The notes under the pieces are model-generated. The model saw only the letters and a program-made list of their open reading frames with translations, was not told where the DNA came from and did no database searches. A stretch of DNA of 64,000 nucleotides, taken from assembly GCA_944323075.1 (NCBI GenBank), contig CALURC010000016.1, forward strand, positions 186,001 through 250,000, written 5' to 3'. Shown here one piece after another: positions 1 to 10,090 of this stretch. Both the position numbers and the translations under genes were made by a program. This stretch comes from an uncultured Alistipes sp. Its GTDB lineage: Bacteria > Bacteroidota > Bacteroidia > Bacteroidales > Rikenellaceae. Every line of letters starts with the position of its first letter. The first letter of the stretch is position 1.

Positions 1-223
1 ACTCTCCCCGCTTCGGGAAGGCCACCTCCGTAGTGGCATCCTCCACAGGAACCCCCATTCCATGCGCCAACAGATAGGGCGAGCCCATCAAGTCCATAAA
101 CTGCTGATCGACTACCCAACCGCCTTTGTTGCTGAAGCTCTCCGCCTCCACGAGCAGATCGGCAGCCTGCGACACATGTACCGACAGTACAACAGCCAAT
201 AACAATACCCACAAATTCCGCAT
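1..223 (-). CDS. Secreted FAD-dependent oxidoreductase-type protein, N-terminal fragment
   Basis: The gene starts with ATG at 223 and runs off the left edge, so only about 74 residues are visible. They comprise a signal peptide (MRNLWVLLLAVVLSVHVSQA) followed by LVEAESFSNKGGWVVDQQF and MDLMGSPYLLAHGMG. From family knowledge, this beginning is typical of secreted Bacteroidota proteins annotated as FAD-dependent oxidoreductases, which start with a carbohydrate-binding-like domain before the flavin domain. The flavin domain itself lies outside the window, so the assignment rests only on the opening segment. A -7 promoter element lies about 170 bases upstream. Confidence 0.6.
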   Translation of the reverse strand, partial: MRNLWVLLLAVVLSVHVSQAADLLVEAESFSNKGGWVVDQQFMDLMGSPYLLAHGMGVPVEDATTEVAFPKRGE

Positions 224-394
224 TACTATTTCTTTTAAAGTTGACTTTCATATGATTTATTTTCCCGCCATCCATCCCGTCTGCACAATGCCATCTATCC
301 ATCGACGGCAATTTAAAGAACCGGATCGATCCGTTCAATTCTGTACAAAACGTGAAATAGATTGATTCAAACAATCAATCGAACCCCTTCTCTA

Positions 395-424
395 CAAAGT
401 TAATAAATATCCTATCCGAAAAAA
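395..424 (-). promoter_or_regulatory. Probable promoter for the partial gene at 1-223
   Basis: Read on the minus strand, TAACTTTG at 402-395 matches the Bacteroidota -7 consensus TAnnTTTG. The -33 region about 20 bases upstream is only T-rich, not a clear TTTG. It would give a leader of about 165 bases. No other gene sits in 224-497. Confidence 0.4.
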
Positions 425-497
425 CTCTCCTGAACAAAAAGCTATGCAAATCCACCCTCATGCCCGATGATTTTTTCGTCCAGAACAAAACCCCATA

Positions 498-543
498 CAA
501 AAAACAGGGGAAGCAACTGGTAACAATTTGTCGCTTCTCCCCC
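498..543 (-). terminator. Rho-independent terminator of the TlpA-like gene
   Basis: On the minus strand, the G-rich arm at 543-507 (GGGGAGAAGCGAC, then loop, then GTTGCTTCCCC) forms a stem followed by TGTTTTTTG. It lies about 75 bases beyond the stop codon at 617. Confidence 0.7.
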
Positions 544-616
544 TTGATCTGCTACGGACAACCAGTCCGTTTTCAGAAAACCCAAGTCAAAATTTTCCTA
601 ATAAAAAAGACTCAGA

Positions 617-2062
617 CTACTGTGCCGATTTCTTAATAGCAGCCTGCAACTGAGAAATCAGTTTTCCGCTGCTGAGCAACTCGCACCGCTCGATAACGAC
701 ATTCCCATCCGGACCCATCAACATAAAATGGGGAATATAGTGGTGTGTACCTTCATAATATGGATATTTCGCAACCAGCTCCGGCATCGGCAAATAATGC
801 AACCCCTCTAACTTCTTATCGAGAATCATCTTTTTCCATTGTTCGTACTGCCCGCTGTAATCGAGCGACACATAAAGCATTGCAATATCGTTTTCTTTCA
901 AGAACTCATGCAACTCTTCCGTATGGCCCATTTCGGCTAAACACGGACCACACCATGTCGCCCAAAAATCGACCAGAACATATCGCGGCCCGATAAACTT
1001 CCCGGTCAGTTGTGTCAAATCAGAGAACTCGAATTGTCCGTATTCCTTGAAACCCACCTTCTCCGAATACTCGGCAAAACAGTAATCTTTTCCCTCTTTG
1101 ACTTTCAACCGCTCCAATACCGGTAAATAAATACTGTTCGGGAAAGCCTTCTTGAAACCTATCACTTGTCGGGCCAGTGCTACCGAATCCATCATTCCGG
1201 CCGATACATTAATAATCAATGTATTCGCAATCTCCATCTCTTGCTCTTTGCTATCGAGATATTTAAATGACGCATATATATAATCTATTCCCAAATTCAG
1301 GGTATCTCCTGGAATCAATCCCAACCTTCTTAATTCACCTTTATTTCCTACACATAACCCATCCTCTTGGAGTACCGGATAACGTTCATACAACCGGTTC
1401 AGATCGGAATAGAATGTAACCGAATCCGTCTTCTGAAAACAAAGATTCTTTACTGACAGCCCAATAGACCCGGCGCGAAACAAATAATCGTCGATAACAA
1501 TCCCTTTGGCATAACGTACGAAGGCCGAATCTATATCACACGCCTGTTCGATACTGTCAATCCGACGCAAATAGGTCTGAATTTCCCGGTCGATAAAGTT
1601 ATAAAACGAACTGTCCGTCCGGCACTGAAGATAGGCCTCCATGGTCCGGTTTATCCGTTGTGCTCCTGATCCTTTTTTCACTTCGTACAGCAGCTGTTGT
1701 AATTCGGCTCCCGTCCCCTCGAATCGAGGAGGTTGTAGCGTATCCAAATATATGGAAAGCTGTGCCCCCTTGCTCATAAAGAAATTGGCACTGCCGGATA
1801 ATTGGAACCTTGGATCGGATTTTATACTAACACAAAAAGACCGGATCGAATCGGGGATAGTAACAGACAGACAGTCTCCGACCGTATCGTATTCGGCAAT
1901 ATAATCTGTGTAAAGGTAGTTTTGTATCCCTCTAATTGAATAAATCAGGCTTACCTTTTTCTCGATGGTCGAATCCGGGAAGTAGAGGGTCAGCGTCTTT
2001 TTGTCATGTCCGCCGTCGGCACTACATGAGTGCAAGAAGAGTATTCCGACCAGAATTTTCAT
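617..2062 (-). CDS. TlpA-like thioredoxin-fold lipoprotein
   Basis: A secreted thiol-disulfide protein of about 481 residues. The ATG at 2062 was chosen over an upstream TTG at 2092 because it gives a short lipoprotein signal (MKILVGILFLHSC, Cys as lipidation site). The first 350 residues show no recognised domain but resemble the variable N-terminal half of Bacteroidota TlpA/AhpC-type lipoproteins. The C-terminal 120 residues are a thioredoxin-like fold with VDFWATWCGPC (redox cysteines near residues 371 and 374) and the cis-proline region YIPHFMLMGPDG. Such proteins reduce or exchange disulfides in the periplasm. The partner substrate cannot be read from the context. It is a single gene with its own terminator at 498-543. 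Confidence 0.85.
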   Translation of the reverse strand: MKILVGILFLHSCSADGGHDKKTLTLYFPDSTIEKKVSLIYSIRGIQNYLYTDYIAEYDTVGDCLSVTIPDSIRSFCVSIKSDPRFQLSGSANFFMSKGAQLSIYLDTLQPPRFEGTGAELQQLLYEVKKGSGAQRINRTMEAYLQCRTDSSFYNFIDREIQTYLRRIDSIEQACDIDSAFVRYAKGIVIDDYLFRAGSIGLSVKNLCFQKTDSVTFYSDLNRLYERYPVLQEDGLCVGNKGELRRLGLIPGDTLNLGIDYIYASFKYLDSKEQEMEIANTLIINVSAGMMDSVALARQVIGFKKAFPNSIYLPVLERLKVKEGKDYCFAEYSEKVGFKEYGQFEFSDLTQLTGKFIGPRYVLVDFWATWCGPCLAEMGHTEELHEFLKENDIAMLYVSLDYSGQYEQWKKMILDKKLEGLHYLPMPELVAKYPYYEGTHHYIPHFMLMGPDGNVVIERCELLSSGKLISQLQAAIKKSAQ

Positions 2063-2271
2063 GACGGACCATCGTCGAAATAGAGAAATCAAGGGTGTCT
2101 CATTGGCATATTATATATATTTAACATACATCGCCTGATAAATACAACCAAAAACACCAAAACAAACAAAAATTTTTCAATTTTAATTACACAAACCCAC
2201 ATCTATATTATTTAAACACAACAAACCCACTTTATCTTAATCTTCTTTTTAAATCGTATTACATGTATATA

Positions 2272-2307
2272 CAAAAAAACACTCCGAGCATAGCTATACT
2301 CGGAGTG
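2272..2307 (-). terminator. Terminator of the xylose operon
   Basis: CACTCCGAG at 2280-2288 pairs perfectly with CTCGGAGTG at 2299-2307. On the minus strand the stem is followed by TTTTTTTGT. It lies 20 bases past the stop of the transporter gene. Confidence 0.85.
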
Positions 2308-2327
2308 ACCATCATTCTATGTTTTTT

Positions 2328-3755
2328 TTATTTTTGGGAGGTGTTTCGTTTTTCAAACAGGGACTCCATTTGCTCCAGGGATTTACCCTTCGTCTCCGGG
2401 ACAAACTTATACATGAACAAAGCCGACAACAGGGCCATCAGTGCATAAATCCAGTAGGCAAAACCGTGATGGAACGTATCGATCAGATAGGTCGACTTAT
2501 CCATCATCGGGAAAGTCCACGACACCAGATAGTTCGCACACCACTGAGCCGCAACGGCCAAAGCCATCGCCTGCCCCCGTATCTTGTTCGGAAAGATCTC
2601 CGCCAACAACACCCAGCAGACCGGTCCCCACGAAACAGCGAAAGAGGCCGTGTAAGCCAACATGGCAAGTAAAGAAAGCAATCCCATGTGCTCCGTATAG
2701 AACGTGAATCCCAGCGTAATCATACTGACCATCATACCCAAACTACCTATAATCATCAACGGGCGACGTCCGAAACGGTCCACGGTGAAGATCGCCAGTG
2801 TCGTGAACGAAAGGTTGATAACACCCACGATAATGGTCTGCATCAGAGCTGCATTGGTACCCATACCCATATTGCGGAAAATTTCGGGCGCATAGTAGAG
2901 TACAACATTGATCCCCACAAACTGCTGAAAAACGGACAACAGGATTCCGATCACGATCACAGCCACGCCACAACTGAATAGTTTAGCCTTAACTACCCCC
3001 CGTAATGACTCGCGAATACTCTCTACTTCCGCCTGGGTATCCCGACGTGGATCGACCCGTTTTAGAATCGTTTCCGCCTTCTCGATCCGTCCCTTCATGA
3101 CCAACCAACGAGGACTCTCGGGAACGCAAAAGATCAAGATGAGCAGAAGCATTGCAGGCACTACCTCCGAAAGGAACATCAACCGCCACCCCGTATGGGT
3201 CAGCCACTCCTCATCACCGCTCAGGGCGATCGTGTAATTGACGAAATAGACCACCAGCATACCGAAGATGATGGCAAACTGATTCCACGACACCAATCCA
3301 CCGCGTTTCTCGGCCGGAGCCATTTCTGCAATATACATCGGTGACAACATCGAGGCTAAGCCGACGCCAACCCCTCCGATGATCCGATAAACGACAAAAC
3401 AAACCAGGAATTCATGCGGTTGCCCTGCAGGGAATCCCATCTCCGGATAAGCTGATCCGATCGCAGACAATACGAACAGCAGTGCTGCAATCATCAGACT
3501 TCGTTTACGTCCCAAACGGGTAGCCATAAATCCTCCGATCATTCCGCCGACAACGCATCCGATCAGTGCACTCGATACGGCAAAACCCAACAGCGAACTG
3601 GCTGCTGTCTCATCCAACCCCAACGGATCGACAAAGTTGATCTCGAGATACTTTACCGTACCCGAAATAACCGCCGTGTCGTATCCGAACAACAAACCGC
3701 CCAATGTCGCGACCAACGTCAGAAACATCAGGTAGCTATTACTATTTTTTTTCAT
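2328..3755 (-). CDS. xylE: D-xylose:H+ symporter, MFS sugar porter family
   Basis: A 475-residue, twelve-helix inner-membrane sugar porter that imports xylose with protons. Family signatures are clear: GGLLFGYDTAVISGT in helix 1, GRKRSLM after helix 2, PESPRWLV at the end of helix 6, QQFVGINVVLYYAPEIF in helix 7 (sugar-binding QQxxGxN), DRFGRRPLM after helix 8, and the C-terminal VPETKGKSLEQME. Length is normal for XylE-like porters. It is the last gene of the xylose operon, 74 bases after xylA, with a perfect intercistronic hairpin in that gap and a strong terminator behind it. Substrate assignment to xylose rests on the xylA-xylB neighbours, since sequence alone would also allow another pentose or hexose. 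Confidence 0.9.
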   Translation of the reverse strand: MKKNSNSYLMFLTLVATLGGLLFGYDTAVISGTVKYLEINFVDPLGLDETAASSLLGFAVSSALIGCVVGGMIGGFMATRLGRKRSLMIAALLFVLSAIGSAYPEMGFPAGQPHEFLVCFVVYRIIGGVGVGLASMLSPMYIAEMAPAEKRGGLVSWNQFAIIFGMLVVYFVNYTIALSGDEEWLTHTGWRLMFLSEVVPAMLLLILIFCVPESPRWLVMKGRIEKAETILKRVDPRRDTQAEVESIRESLRGVVKAKLFSCGVAVIVIGILLSVFQQFVGINVVLYYAPEIFRNMGMGTNAALMQTIIVGVINLSFTTLAIFTVDRFGRRPLMIIGSLGMMVSMITLGFTFYTEHMGLLSLLAMLAYTASFAVSWGPVCWVLLAEIFPNKIRGQAMALAVAAQWCANYLVSWTFPMMDKSTYLIDTFHHGFAYWIYALMALLSALFMYKFVPETKGKSLEQMESLFEKRNTSQK

Positions 3756-3780
3756 TTCAGGTTAGTTTTAAACTATTGAA

Positions 3781-3809
3781 AGCGATCGTCCAAAATAAGG
3801 ACGATCGCT
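3781..3809 (-). other. Intercistronic hairpin between xylA and xylE
   Basis: AGCGATCGTCC at 3781-3791 and GGACGATCGCT at 3799-3809 form a perfect 11-bp stem with a 7-base loop. No U-run follows on the minus strand, so it is not a standard terminator. It may protect or process the xylA message and set the xylA:xylE ratio. Confidence 0.6.
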
Positions 3810-3829
3810 CAATAAAAACTACTACAAGA

Positions 3830-5143
3830 CTACATATACATAGTCAACAACTGTTCGTATTTCTCTTGTTTTCCGCTGATCGTAGCAGGTTCACCCGCTG
3901 AAGCCGCATAATCACGCAGATTTTCAAGCGTCAGTTTTCCCTGTTCAAACTCTGCTCCCTTACCTGCATCGAACGAGGCATAACGCTGTGCACGCCATTC
4001 TTCCAAGGACGAATTTTTCAAGATTTCGTCAGCAATAATCAATGCATGGGCAAACGTATCCATTCCGGTAATGTGAGCAATGAACAGATCCTCCACATCG
4101 GTCGAATTTCTACGGATCTTGGCATCGAAATTCACACCTCCGGTACCGAATCCGCCTTTTCTCAGGATAACCAGCATGGCTTCTACCGTCTCTTGCAAAT
4201 TCACTGGGAACTGGTCGGTATCCCAACCGTTCTGAGCATCGCCCCGATTGGCATCGATGCTGCCCAACATACCTGCATCTACTGCACACTGCAACTCGTG
4301 TTCGAAAGTGTGTCCAGCCAATGTAGCGTGGTTCACCTCGATATTGACCTTGAAGTCCTTGTCCAGACCGTAATGACGCAAAAATCCGATCACGGTCTCC
4401 GTATCGAAGTCATACTGATGTTTGGTAGGTTCCATTGGCTTGGGCTCAACGAGGAAAGTTCCCTTGAATCCGTTGCGACGAGCATAATCCCGCGCCATCG
4501 TCAACATCATCGCCAGATGTTCTTTCTCCCGTTTCATATCGGTATTCAGCAGGGACATGTAACCTTCACGCCCACCCCAGAACACATAATTTTCTCCGCC
4601 AAGGGCAATCGTCGCATCGATCGCATTCTTGATCTGCGTACCAGCATAAGCCACGGCACCGAAATCGGGATTCGTCGCCGCACCGTTCATGTAGCGGGGA
4701 TTACTGAACACATTGGCTGTTCCCCAAAGCAGCTTAATACCGGTCTCTTTCTGTTTCTGTTTAGCATAATCGACGATCGCCTGCATATTCTTTTCATAAG
4801 CAGCGACACCCTGTCCCTCCCGAATCAGATCGACATCGTGGAAACAGTAGTACGGGGCACCGATTTTAACGAAAAAGTCGAACGCCGAATCCATTTTCGC
4901 CTTGGCCTGTTCAACAGGATCTGCAATTCCGGCCCACGGGAAAACATGTGTCGCCGTACCGAACGGATCGCTTCCGTCTGCACAGAATGAGTGCCAGTAG
5001 GCGATCGCAAAACGCAACTGTTCTTTTAGGGTTTTACCTCCGACGATACGATTCTCGTCATACCAACGAAAAGCCAGCGGATTCTTCGACTCCGGACCTT
5101 CGTATTTGATCTTGTCAAATTTTGAAAACATCGATTCTTTCAT
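3830..5143 (-). CDS. xylA: Xylose isomerase
   Basis: A cytoplasmic enzyme of 437 residues converting D-xylose to D-xylulose. It is a full-length class II xylose isomerase. YCFHDVDLI near residue 102 carries the catalytic His and neighbouring Asp. [32 protein letters not shown] and [17 protein letters not shown] hold the metal-binding Glu, His and Asp residues. The start [16 protein letters not shown] is kept, though the internal Met5 is an alternative. It lies 44 bases downstream of xylB and precedes the transporter in the same operon. Regulation is presumably by the Nudix regulator at the head of the operon. Confidence 0.97.
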   Translation of the reverse strand: MKESMFSKFDKIKYEGPESKNPLAFRWYDENRIVGGKTLKEQLRFAIAYWHSFCADGSDPFGTATHVFPWAGIADPVEQAKAKMDSAFDFFVKIGAPYYCFHDVDLIREGQGVAAYEKNMQAIVDYAKQKQKETGIKLLWGTANVFSNPRYMNGAATNPDFGAVAYAGTQIKNAIDATIALGGENYVFWGGREGYMSLLNTDMKREKEHLAMMLTMARDYARRNGFKGTFLVEPKPMEPTKHQYDFDTETVIGFLRHYGLDKDFKVNIEVNHATLAGHTFEHELQCAVDAGMLGSIDANRGDAQNGWDTDQFPVNLQETVEAMLVILRKGGFGTGGVNFDAKIRRNSTDVEDLFIAHITGMDTFAHALIIADEILKNSSLEEWRAQRYASFDAGKGAEFEQGKLTLENLRDYAASAGEPATISGKQEKYEQLLTMYM

Positions 5144-5187
5144 TGTCGTAAATTATTTATGATGAAACATTTTTATGAAAATATACC

Positions 5188-6678
5188 TTACTTGTTCGTT
5201 TGTTTAAGCTGAGATTCCAACTCGTTTCGCCAAACAGCATATCCCTGTTCCAACGTCTCGCGAATCGCCGGATCAGGATGCACCTCATCGATTTTTTTCA
5301 ACGAAGCAAACGCCTCTTCGCGCGAAGCATACAATCCGGCACCTAATGCAGCCCCACGAGCTGCACCCAAAGCTCCATCCGTATTGTAGAGCTCAATATC
5401 GACGCCACACAATGTAGCCAATGTTTTACGGAAAATAGGACTGAGGAACAGATTGGCCCGACCGGCCCGAATCACACGAGGCTGAAGTCCCGTCTCCCGC
5501 ATGATGTCCATTCCATACCGGAATGCATAGGCGATTCCCTCCTGAGCTGCCCGCAACAGATGGAAACGGCTGTGACGATTCAGATCCACCCCAGCAACGA
5601 CTGCTCCGGTATAACGGTTCTCCAACATCCGTTCAGCTCCATTTCCGAACGGTAACATCACCACACCGTCGCTACCGGCCGGAACCGCTTCACATTGCCG
5701 GTTGATCTCGGCATAATCCATATCGGGAGCCATCATCCGTTTGGCCCATGCATTGAGGATTCCGGTACCGTTGATGCACAACAACACGCCGTAACGCGGC
5801 CCCTTTACCCCATGATTCACATGCAGGAAGGTGTTCACCCGCGAAAGCCGGTCGGGTCGCGGTACGTCGGTCACGCCATAGACCACTCCGGAGGTTCCCC
5901 CGGTAGCCGCAACCTCACCCGGATCGAGCACATTCAACGAAAAGGCATTGTTCGGCTGATCGCCGGCCCGATAGGTCACCGGCGTCCCTTCAGCAAGACC
6001 CAACTCCGCCGCTGCGGCCGCATGCACATATGCCTGCACACCGATCGAGGGCTTTTCAGCGGGGATTGTATCCGGATCGATTCCGTAGTGCGAAACGACA
6101 AAATCGGCCCGATGGTCCTCCTTGAAATCCCATAAAATCTGTTCGGAGAGACCGCTCCGCGTGGTCGACAAATCCCCTGTCAGGCGATACAGAATATAAT
6201 CACCGGGCAGCATAAACCGATCGATTTGCGCAAAGAGTTCCGGCTCATGTTCCTTCACCCAAGCCAATTTCGAGGCGGTAAAATTTCCAGGCGAATTCAG
6301 CAGATGCTCCAGACAGAGCTCCGGTCCCAGTGTCTCAAAAGCTTTCTGTCCAATCTCCACGGCACGGCTGTCGCACCAGATGATCGACTTACGCAAAGGT
6401 TTTCCGGCTCGATCGAGGCAAACGAGCCCGTGCATCTGATAGGTGATCCCGATCGCACGAATCGATTCCGCCCCGACTTGAGATACCAATTTTCGAATTC
6501 CCTCTCCGACATATTTCCACCACAACTGCGGATCCTGCTCGGCCCATCCGCTCTGCACGGCATCAATAGGCATCTCGGTCGCAGGCAGTGTAACGGCACA
6601 AGGACATTCACCCGTTTCCACCTCTAACAAGGCTACCTTAACAGAAGAACTTCCAACGTCTATTCCCAGTGTATACAT
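5188..6678 (-). CDS. xylB: Xylulokinase
   Basis: A 496-residue FGGY-family sugar kinase that phosphorylates D-xylulose, feeding the pentose phosphate pathway. The N-terminal ATPase-fold signature is MYTLGIDVGSSSVKVALLE. The central segment VTYRAGDQPNNAFSLNVL holds the catalytic Asp, followed by the phosphate-binding ATGGTSGVVYG. Length is normal. It lies between the GH95 gene (33-base gap) and xylA (44-base gap) on one strand, which supports xylulose over other FGGY substrates. Confidence 0.95.
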   Translation of the reverse strand: MYTLGIDVGSSSVKVALLEVETGECPCAVTLPATEMPIDAVQSGWAEQDPQLWWKYVGEGIRKLVSQVGAESIRAIGITYQMHGLVCLDRAGKPLRKSIIWCDSRAVEIGQKAFETLGPELCLEHLLNSPGNFTASKLAWVKEHEPELFAQIDRFMLPGDYILYRLTGDLSTTRSGLSEQILWDFKEDHRADFVVSHYGIDPDTIPAEKPSIGVQAYVHAAAAAELGLAEGTPVTYRAGDQPNNAFSLNVLDPGEVAATGGTSGVVYGVTDVPRPDRLSRVNTFLHVNHGVKGPRYGVLLCINGTGILNAWAKRMMAPDMDYAEINRQCEAVPAGSDGVVMLPFGNGAERMLENRYTGAVVAGVDLNRHSRFHLLRAAQEGIAYAFRYGMDIMRETGLQPRVIRAGRANLFLSPIFRKTLATLCGVDIELYNTDGALGAARGAALGAGLYASREEAFASLKKIDEVHPDPAIRETLEQGYAVWRNELESQLKQTNK

Positions 6679-6711
6679 AATTCTGATATTTTACATTTCA
6701 ACAACATTCGA

Positions 6712-9213
6712 TTAATTTTCAGAGCCCGTATTTTCTTCCAACATAACGAAAGTGTATGTCCGACCGGGCTGCGTCTCTATATCATAAACATATTTATCAG
6801 GAAGCTTTACCCCACTTAAAGGAGCTTGTGGTGCAACAACAACCTGTTGTACTTCGGGTAGCAGGAACAACGGATTCGGATTCTCTCCCGTCGCAGGCTG
6901 CAACGGTTTCCCGTTTTTCATGCACAACGGCACTGACGACCGGATGCGGCAATTTCCACCGACGGTCGAACGGATCACCACACGCCGGACCGCACGATCG
7001 GCCCATTCCAGCTCCACAATTTCAAAACCGCCACGGGCCCGCAATCCCGCCACTCGACCCGACGTCCACACATCGGGCAACGCCGGCAAAAGATCGATCA
7101 CTCCGTCGTGGCTCTGCATCAGCATCTCGGCAATTCCGGCCGCACAACCGAAATTTCCGTCAATCTGGAAAGGTGGATGTGCATCGAAAAGGTTCGGATA
7201 GGTACCTCCTGTTTCAGCTCCGGATCCTTCTGGTTTAATCTGATCGGTGATCAGCTTGTAGGCATGGTTACCATCCAGAAAACGGGCCCACAGACACACT
7301 TTCCATCCCATAGACCATCCGGTCGAGGCGTCTCCTCGATGAATGAGCGACGTACGGGCCGCCTCGAACAGTTCCGGCGTACGGTAGGCCGAAATCAACT
7401 GTCCCGGGAAAAGCCCCCACAGGTGCGAAACATGCCGATGGTGATCGTCGGGACTGTCCCAGTCATGCAACAACCACTCTTGCAGCTGACCCCAACTTCC
7501 AACCCGCAAAGGGGCCAATCGCTTCTGGGTTTTCCGCAACTCCTCTGCCAATGAATCGTCTACCCCGAGCGTTTCGGCCGCAGCGATCGTACTTGAAAAC
7601 AGCTCATACACCATCTGGTTATCCATTGTCGCCCCATCCAACACAGAACGGTCAATTCCCTTGGCAGCAGGCCAATTTTCGGGCGAAAGCGAAGGTGTAC
7701 ACACCCAAAGCCCTGTTTTGGGATCAGGCACCAAAAAATCGAGGAAAAACTCACTGGCTCCCTTCATCAACGGATATACTTCGGCAAGATAGCTCGTATC
7801 CCCGTTATACAGATAGCGGTCCCACAGGTGCTGGCAGAACCATGCATTCGCGGTAGGCCACATGCCGCTGAGCGGCGAGTCGACCATTCCGCTGATACGC
7901 CACAAGTCCGTATTGTGGTGTACCGTCCAGCCCCTTGCTCCGTACATCTGCTCCGCAGCCTCACGTCCCGTCACTCCGAGCTCCTCGATCATCTTCAGTA
8001 ACGGTTCGTGCATTTCGGGAAGGTTCGCCACCTCTGCCGGCCAATAGTTCATCTCGGTATTGATATTGATCGTGTATTTGGAGTCCCATGCCGGCATGGT
8101 CTGGTGATTCCAGATGCCCTGTAATGTCGCCGGCTGAGTTCCGGGCTGCGACGACGAAATCAACAGATACCGTCCGAATTGAAAATAAAGTGCCGCCATC
8201 TGCGGATCGAAATGGGTTGCAAACTCACGAACCCGCACATCGGTCGGCTTTTGAGCCTGAGCATTGGTTCCCAAATCGAGCGAAACGCGATCAAACCATG
8301 TGCTGTATCGAGCCGAATGGTCTGCCAACATTCGTTTATATCCTTTCTTCTTTTTTATAACATGTCCCAAATAGCGGTCACACCGGGCCACCGGATCACC
8401 CGATACATCCCGATAGTTATTGAAATTGGTCGCAATGGAGATCAGGATGGTCACCGCATCCGCCCCGGAAACCGAGACTCCCGTCGTATCACTCTGCATC
8501 GTACCGCCTTCTGGTATAATCTGTGCCACTGTTCTGTACCGTATCTGTCCAGGGATGGTCTCGTGATCATCCGTGCGGCCGTCTATGATCAACCGACCGT
8601 TCCTCTCCGTTGAGACCACATAATCTTTCATCGGCGACCCGAAACGCATCCGAAACGAAATCCGATCCTTTTCAGAAGCGGTCAACCGCACCACAATCAC
8701 CGAATCAGCAAAAGACGAAAACACTTCTCGTCGGTATTGCACCTCCCCGACCTTATAGGAGACCGTCGCTACGGCCCGCTCTAAATCCAACTCCCGGTAA
8801 TACTCCGTAAAGGTTTCGTGTCCGGGAAAATCGAGGAACAGCGATCCGGCCGTCTGATAGGGCATCCCATGCGATGCGTTCAACGAGACCTTTTGCGCAC
8901 ATAAATCCGAGGCCTCTCGATAGCGTCCCTCGAAAATCAATCGTCGGATTTCGGGCAAAGCCTCCCGTGCCTCAGGATTGATGTTATTATGCGGGCCTCC
9001 GGCCCAAATCGTCTCTTCATTCAGATACAACTCCTCCGTAGCGGGACCACCCGCTACCATTACCCCTAAACGTCCGTTCCCGAGTGGAAGAGCCTCTTCC
9101 CATCGTGTCGCAGGCCCTTTATACCACAGTTTCAGATCGGATGCCGACATCGAATGTATAGTAAAAAACCATACGGCACATACCCCAAAAAGTATTCGTC
9201 TCATATCACTCAT
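6712..9213 (-). CDS. GH95 family alpha-L-fucosidase
   Basis: An 833-residue secreted glycosidase with signal peptide ([21 protein letters not shown]) and the full GH95 plan: N-terminal beta domain starting [20 protein letters not shown] (27-270), an (alpha/alpha)6 barrel (about 290-690), and a C-terminal beta domain. Barrel motifs match the family active site: [13 protein letters not shown] (Asn383, Asn385), PSLSPENWP (candidate acid Glu512), [13 protein letters not shown] and [11 protein letters not shown] (candidate Asp685). GH95 enzymes invert alpha-1,2-fucose, and some members act on alpha-L-galactose. Its place inside a xylose operon suggests fucosylated xyloglucan or xylan side chains as source (inference). 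It lies 19 bases downstream of the regulator gene. Confidence 0.9.
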   Translation of the reverse strand: MSDMRRILFGVCAVWFFTIHSMSASDLKLWYKGPATRWEEALPLGNGRLGVMVAGGPATEELYLNEETIWAGGPHNNINPEAREALPEIRRLIFEGRYREASDLCAQKVSLNASHGMPYQTAGSLFLDFPGHETFTEYYRELDLERAVATVSYKVGEVQYRREVFSSFADSVIVVRLTASEKDRISFRMRFGSPMKDYVVSTERNGRLIIDGRTDDHETIPGQIRYRTVAQIIPEGGTMQSDTTGVSVSGADAVTILISIATNFNNYRDVSGDPVARCDRYLGHVIKKKKGYKRMLADHSARYSTWFDRVSLDLGTNAQAQKPTDVRVREFATHFDPQMAALYFQFGRYLLISSSQPGTQPATLQGIWNHQTMPAWDSKYTININTEMNYWPAEVANLPEMHEPLLKMIEELGVTGREAAEQMYGARGWTVHHNTDLWRISGMVDSPLSGMWPTANAWFCQHLWDRYLYNGDTSYLAEVYPLMKGASEFFLDFLVPDPKTGLWVCTPSLSPENWPAAKGIDRSVLDGATMDNQMVYELFSSTIAAAETLGVDDSLAEELRKTQKRLAPLRVGSWGQLQEWLLHDWDSPDDHHRHVSHLWGLFPGQLISAYRTPELFEAARTSLIHRGDASTGWSMGWKVCLWARFLDGNHAYKLITDQIKPEGSGAETGGTYPNLFDAHPPFQIDGNFGCAAGIAEMLMQSHDGVIDLLPALPDVWTSGRVAGLRARGGFEIVELEWADRAVRRVVIRSTVGGNCRIRSSVPLCMKNGKPLQPATGENPNPLFLLPEVQQVVVAPQAPLSGVKLPDKYVYDIETQPGRTYTFVMLEENTGSEN

Positions 9214-9232
9214 TTTATTTAAGGGTGGTCAT

Positions 9233-9979
9233 TTACACTTGCCAGTTAATAAAATTCAGTCTAAATTTCAATCGATTATCTTTCAAGAATTTACTCTTAT
9301 CGAAAGTATAATACATTGCCGGTTTATGTGCTACATTCTTCTCTTTTTCTCCGGTTGCCCGTATGTAATCCGAAGACAGCACCTTCTTCCGAAAATTACG
9401 GTTGTCGATCTCTATACCGAGAATGGCCTCATAAAGGGATTGAAGCTGGCGAAGCGTAAACTTACGAGGCAATAGCTCGAAAGCAATTGGCTCCGCAAGA
9501 AACTGTTTACCAAGTACTTCTAATGCCCTGGCTAAAATTTGTTTATGGTCCATCGCCAGCCGGCAAACCGACTCCACATCGAACCACCTGGCCCCTTTCT
9601 CCTCAACTGAAACCAACAACCGGCGGTCAAGTTTGACAAGCGAGTAATAAACAACCGTAACCACCCGTGTCGTATTGACATGATAGTACTCATTCAACCA
9701 CTTTAATTCATCACCCGACACTCGATCGGGATGAGAAAATACATGCATTTGCCTCAGATAGATATCCCGGGTAGCCGTATATTTTCCCAAAGTACGGTAA
9801 GCCGAACTCCGAAGGTCTTCGTTCTCATAGATCAGATCTCCAGGCAGTTTATAGTCGACGACAGGAATTCCGGCTTCATTGATAAAATCGCGTCGCACAA
9901 GCAGTACTTTCAACGATTTCCCGTCGAAACCAAAAATAACACAATCGACCGACAAAGAGTGATTCGTTTGCGGAGACAT
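9233..9979 (-). CDS. Nudix-fold transcriptional regulator of xylose use (XylR/AraR type)
   Basis: A 248-residue cytoplasmic regulator with an N-terminal Nudix-like domain (about 8-140, beginning VDCVIFGFDGKSLKVLLVRR). A C-terminal winged helix is typical of the NrtR/AraR group (FTLRQLQSLYEAILG followed by NFRKKVL). The Nudix catalytic box is degenerate (no GxxxxxEx7REUxEE), as expected for members that sense sugars rather than hydrolyse nucleotides. Its gene is first in the fucosidase-xylB-xylA-xylE operon, so it likely autoregulates. A perfect 8-bp inverted repeat sits against its promoter. Naming it XylR follows from the operon; arabinose regulators of the same family look very similar. Confidence 0.85.
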   Translation of the reverse strand: MSPQTNHSLSVDCVIFGFDGKSLKVLLVRRDFINEAGIPVVDYKLPGDLIYENEDLRSSAYRTLGKYTATRDIYLRQMHVFSHPDRVSGDELKWLNEYYHVNTTRVVTVVYYSLVKLDRRLLVSVEEKGARWFDVESVCRLAMDHKQILARALEVLGKQFLAEPIAFELLPRKFTLRQLQSLYEAILGIEIDNRNFRKKVLSSDYIRATGEKEKNVAHKPAMYYTFDKSKFLKDNRLKFRLNFINWQV

Positions 9980-10036
9980 AAAATCGTAGTTTTAGGTTCA
10001 GACAGCATCGGAATACAATCCGAAAACACTGTATTA

Positions 10037-10068
10037 CAAAACTATCACTTCGCCCCCACAAAAACAAA
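10037..10068 (-). promoter_or_regulatory. Promoter of the xylose operon
   Basis: On the minus strand, TTTG at 10068-10065, a 20-base spacer, and TAGTTTTG at 10044-10037 match the Bacteroidota promoter consensus in sequence and spacing. The leader to the regulator ATG is about 50 bases. Confidence 0.75.
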
Positions 10069-10069
10069 C

Positions 10070-10090
10070 TTATCGTATATTTTACGATAA
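10070..10090. promoter_or_regulatory. Putative operator for the Nudix regulator
   Basis: TTATCGTA at 10070-10077 and TACGATAA at 10083-10090 form a perfect inverted repeat with a 5-base spacer. Its edge lies one base from the -33 TTTG. A site directly upstream of -33 suits an activator, but repression by overlap is also possible. Confidence 0.75.

Noticed and set aside
4046..4990. Long open frame (314 codons) on the plus strand opposite xylA
   Set aside because: It lies fully inside xylA on the other strand, has no family similarity, and reflects low stop density from xylA codon use.
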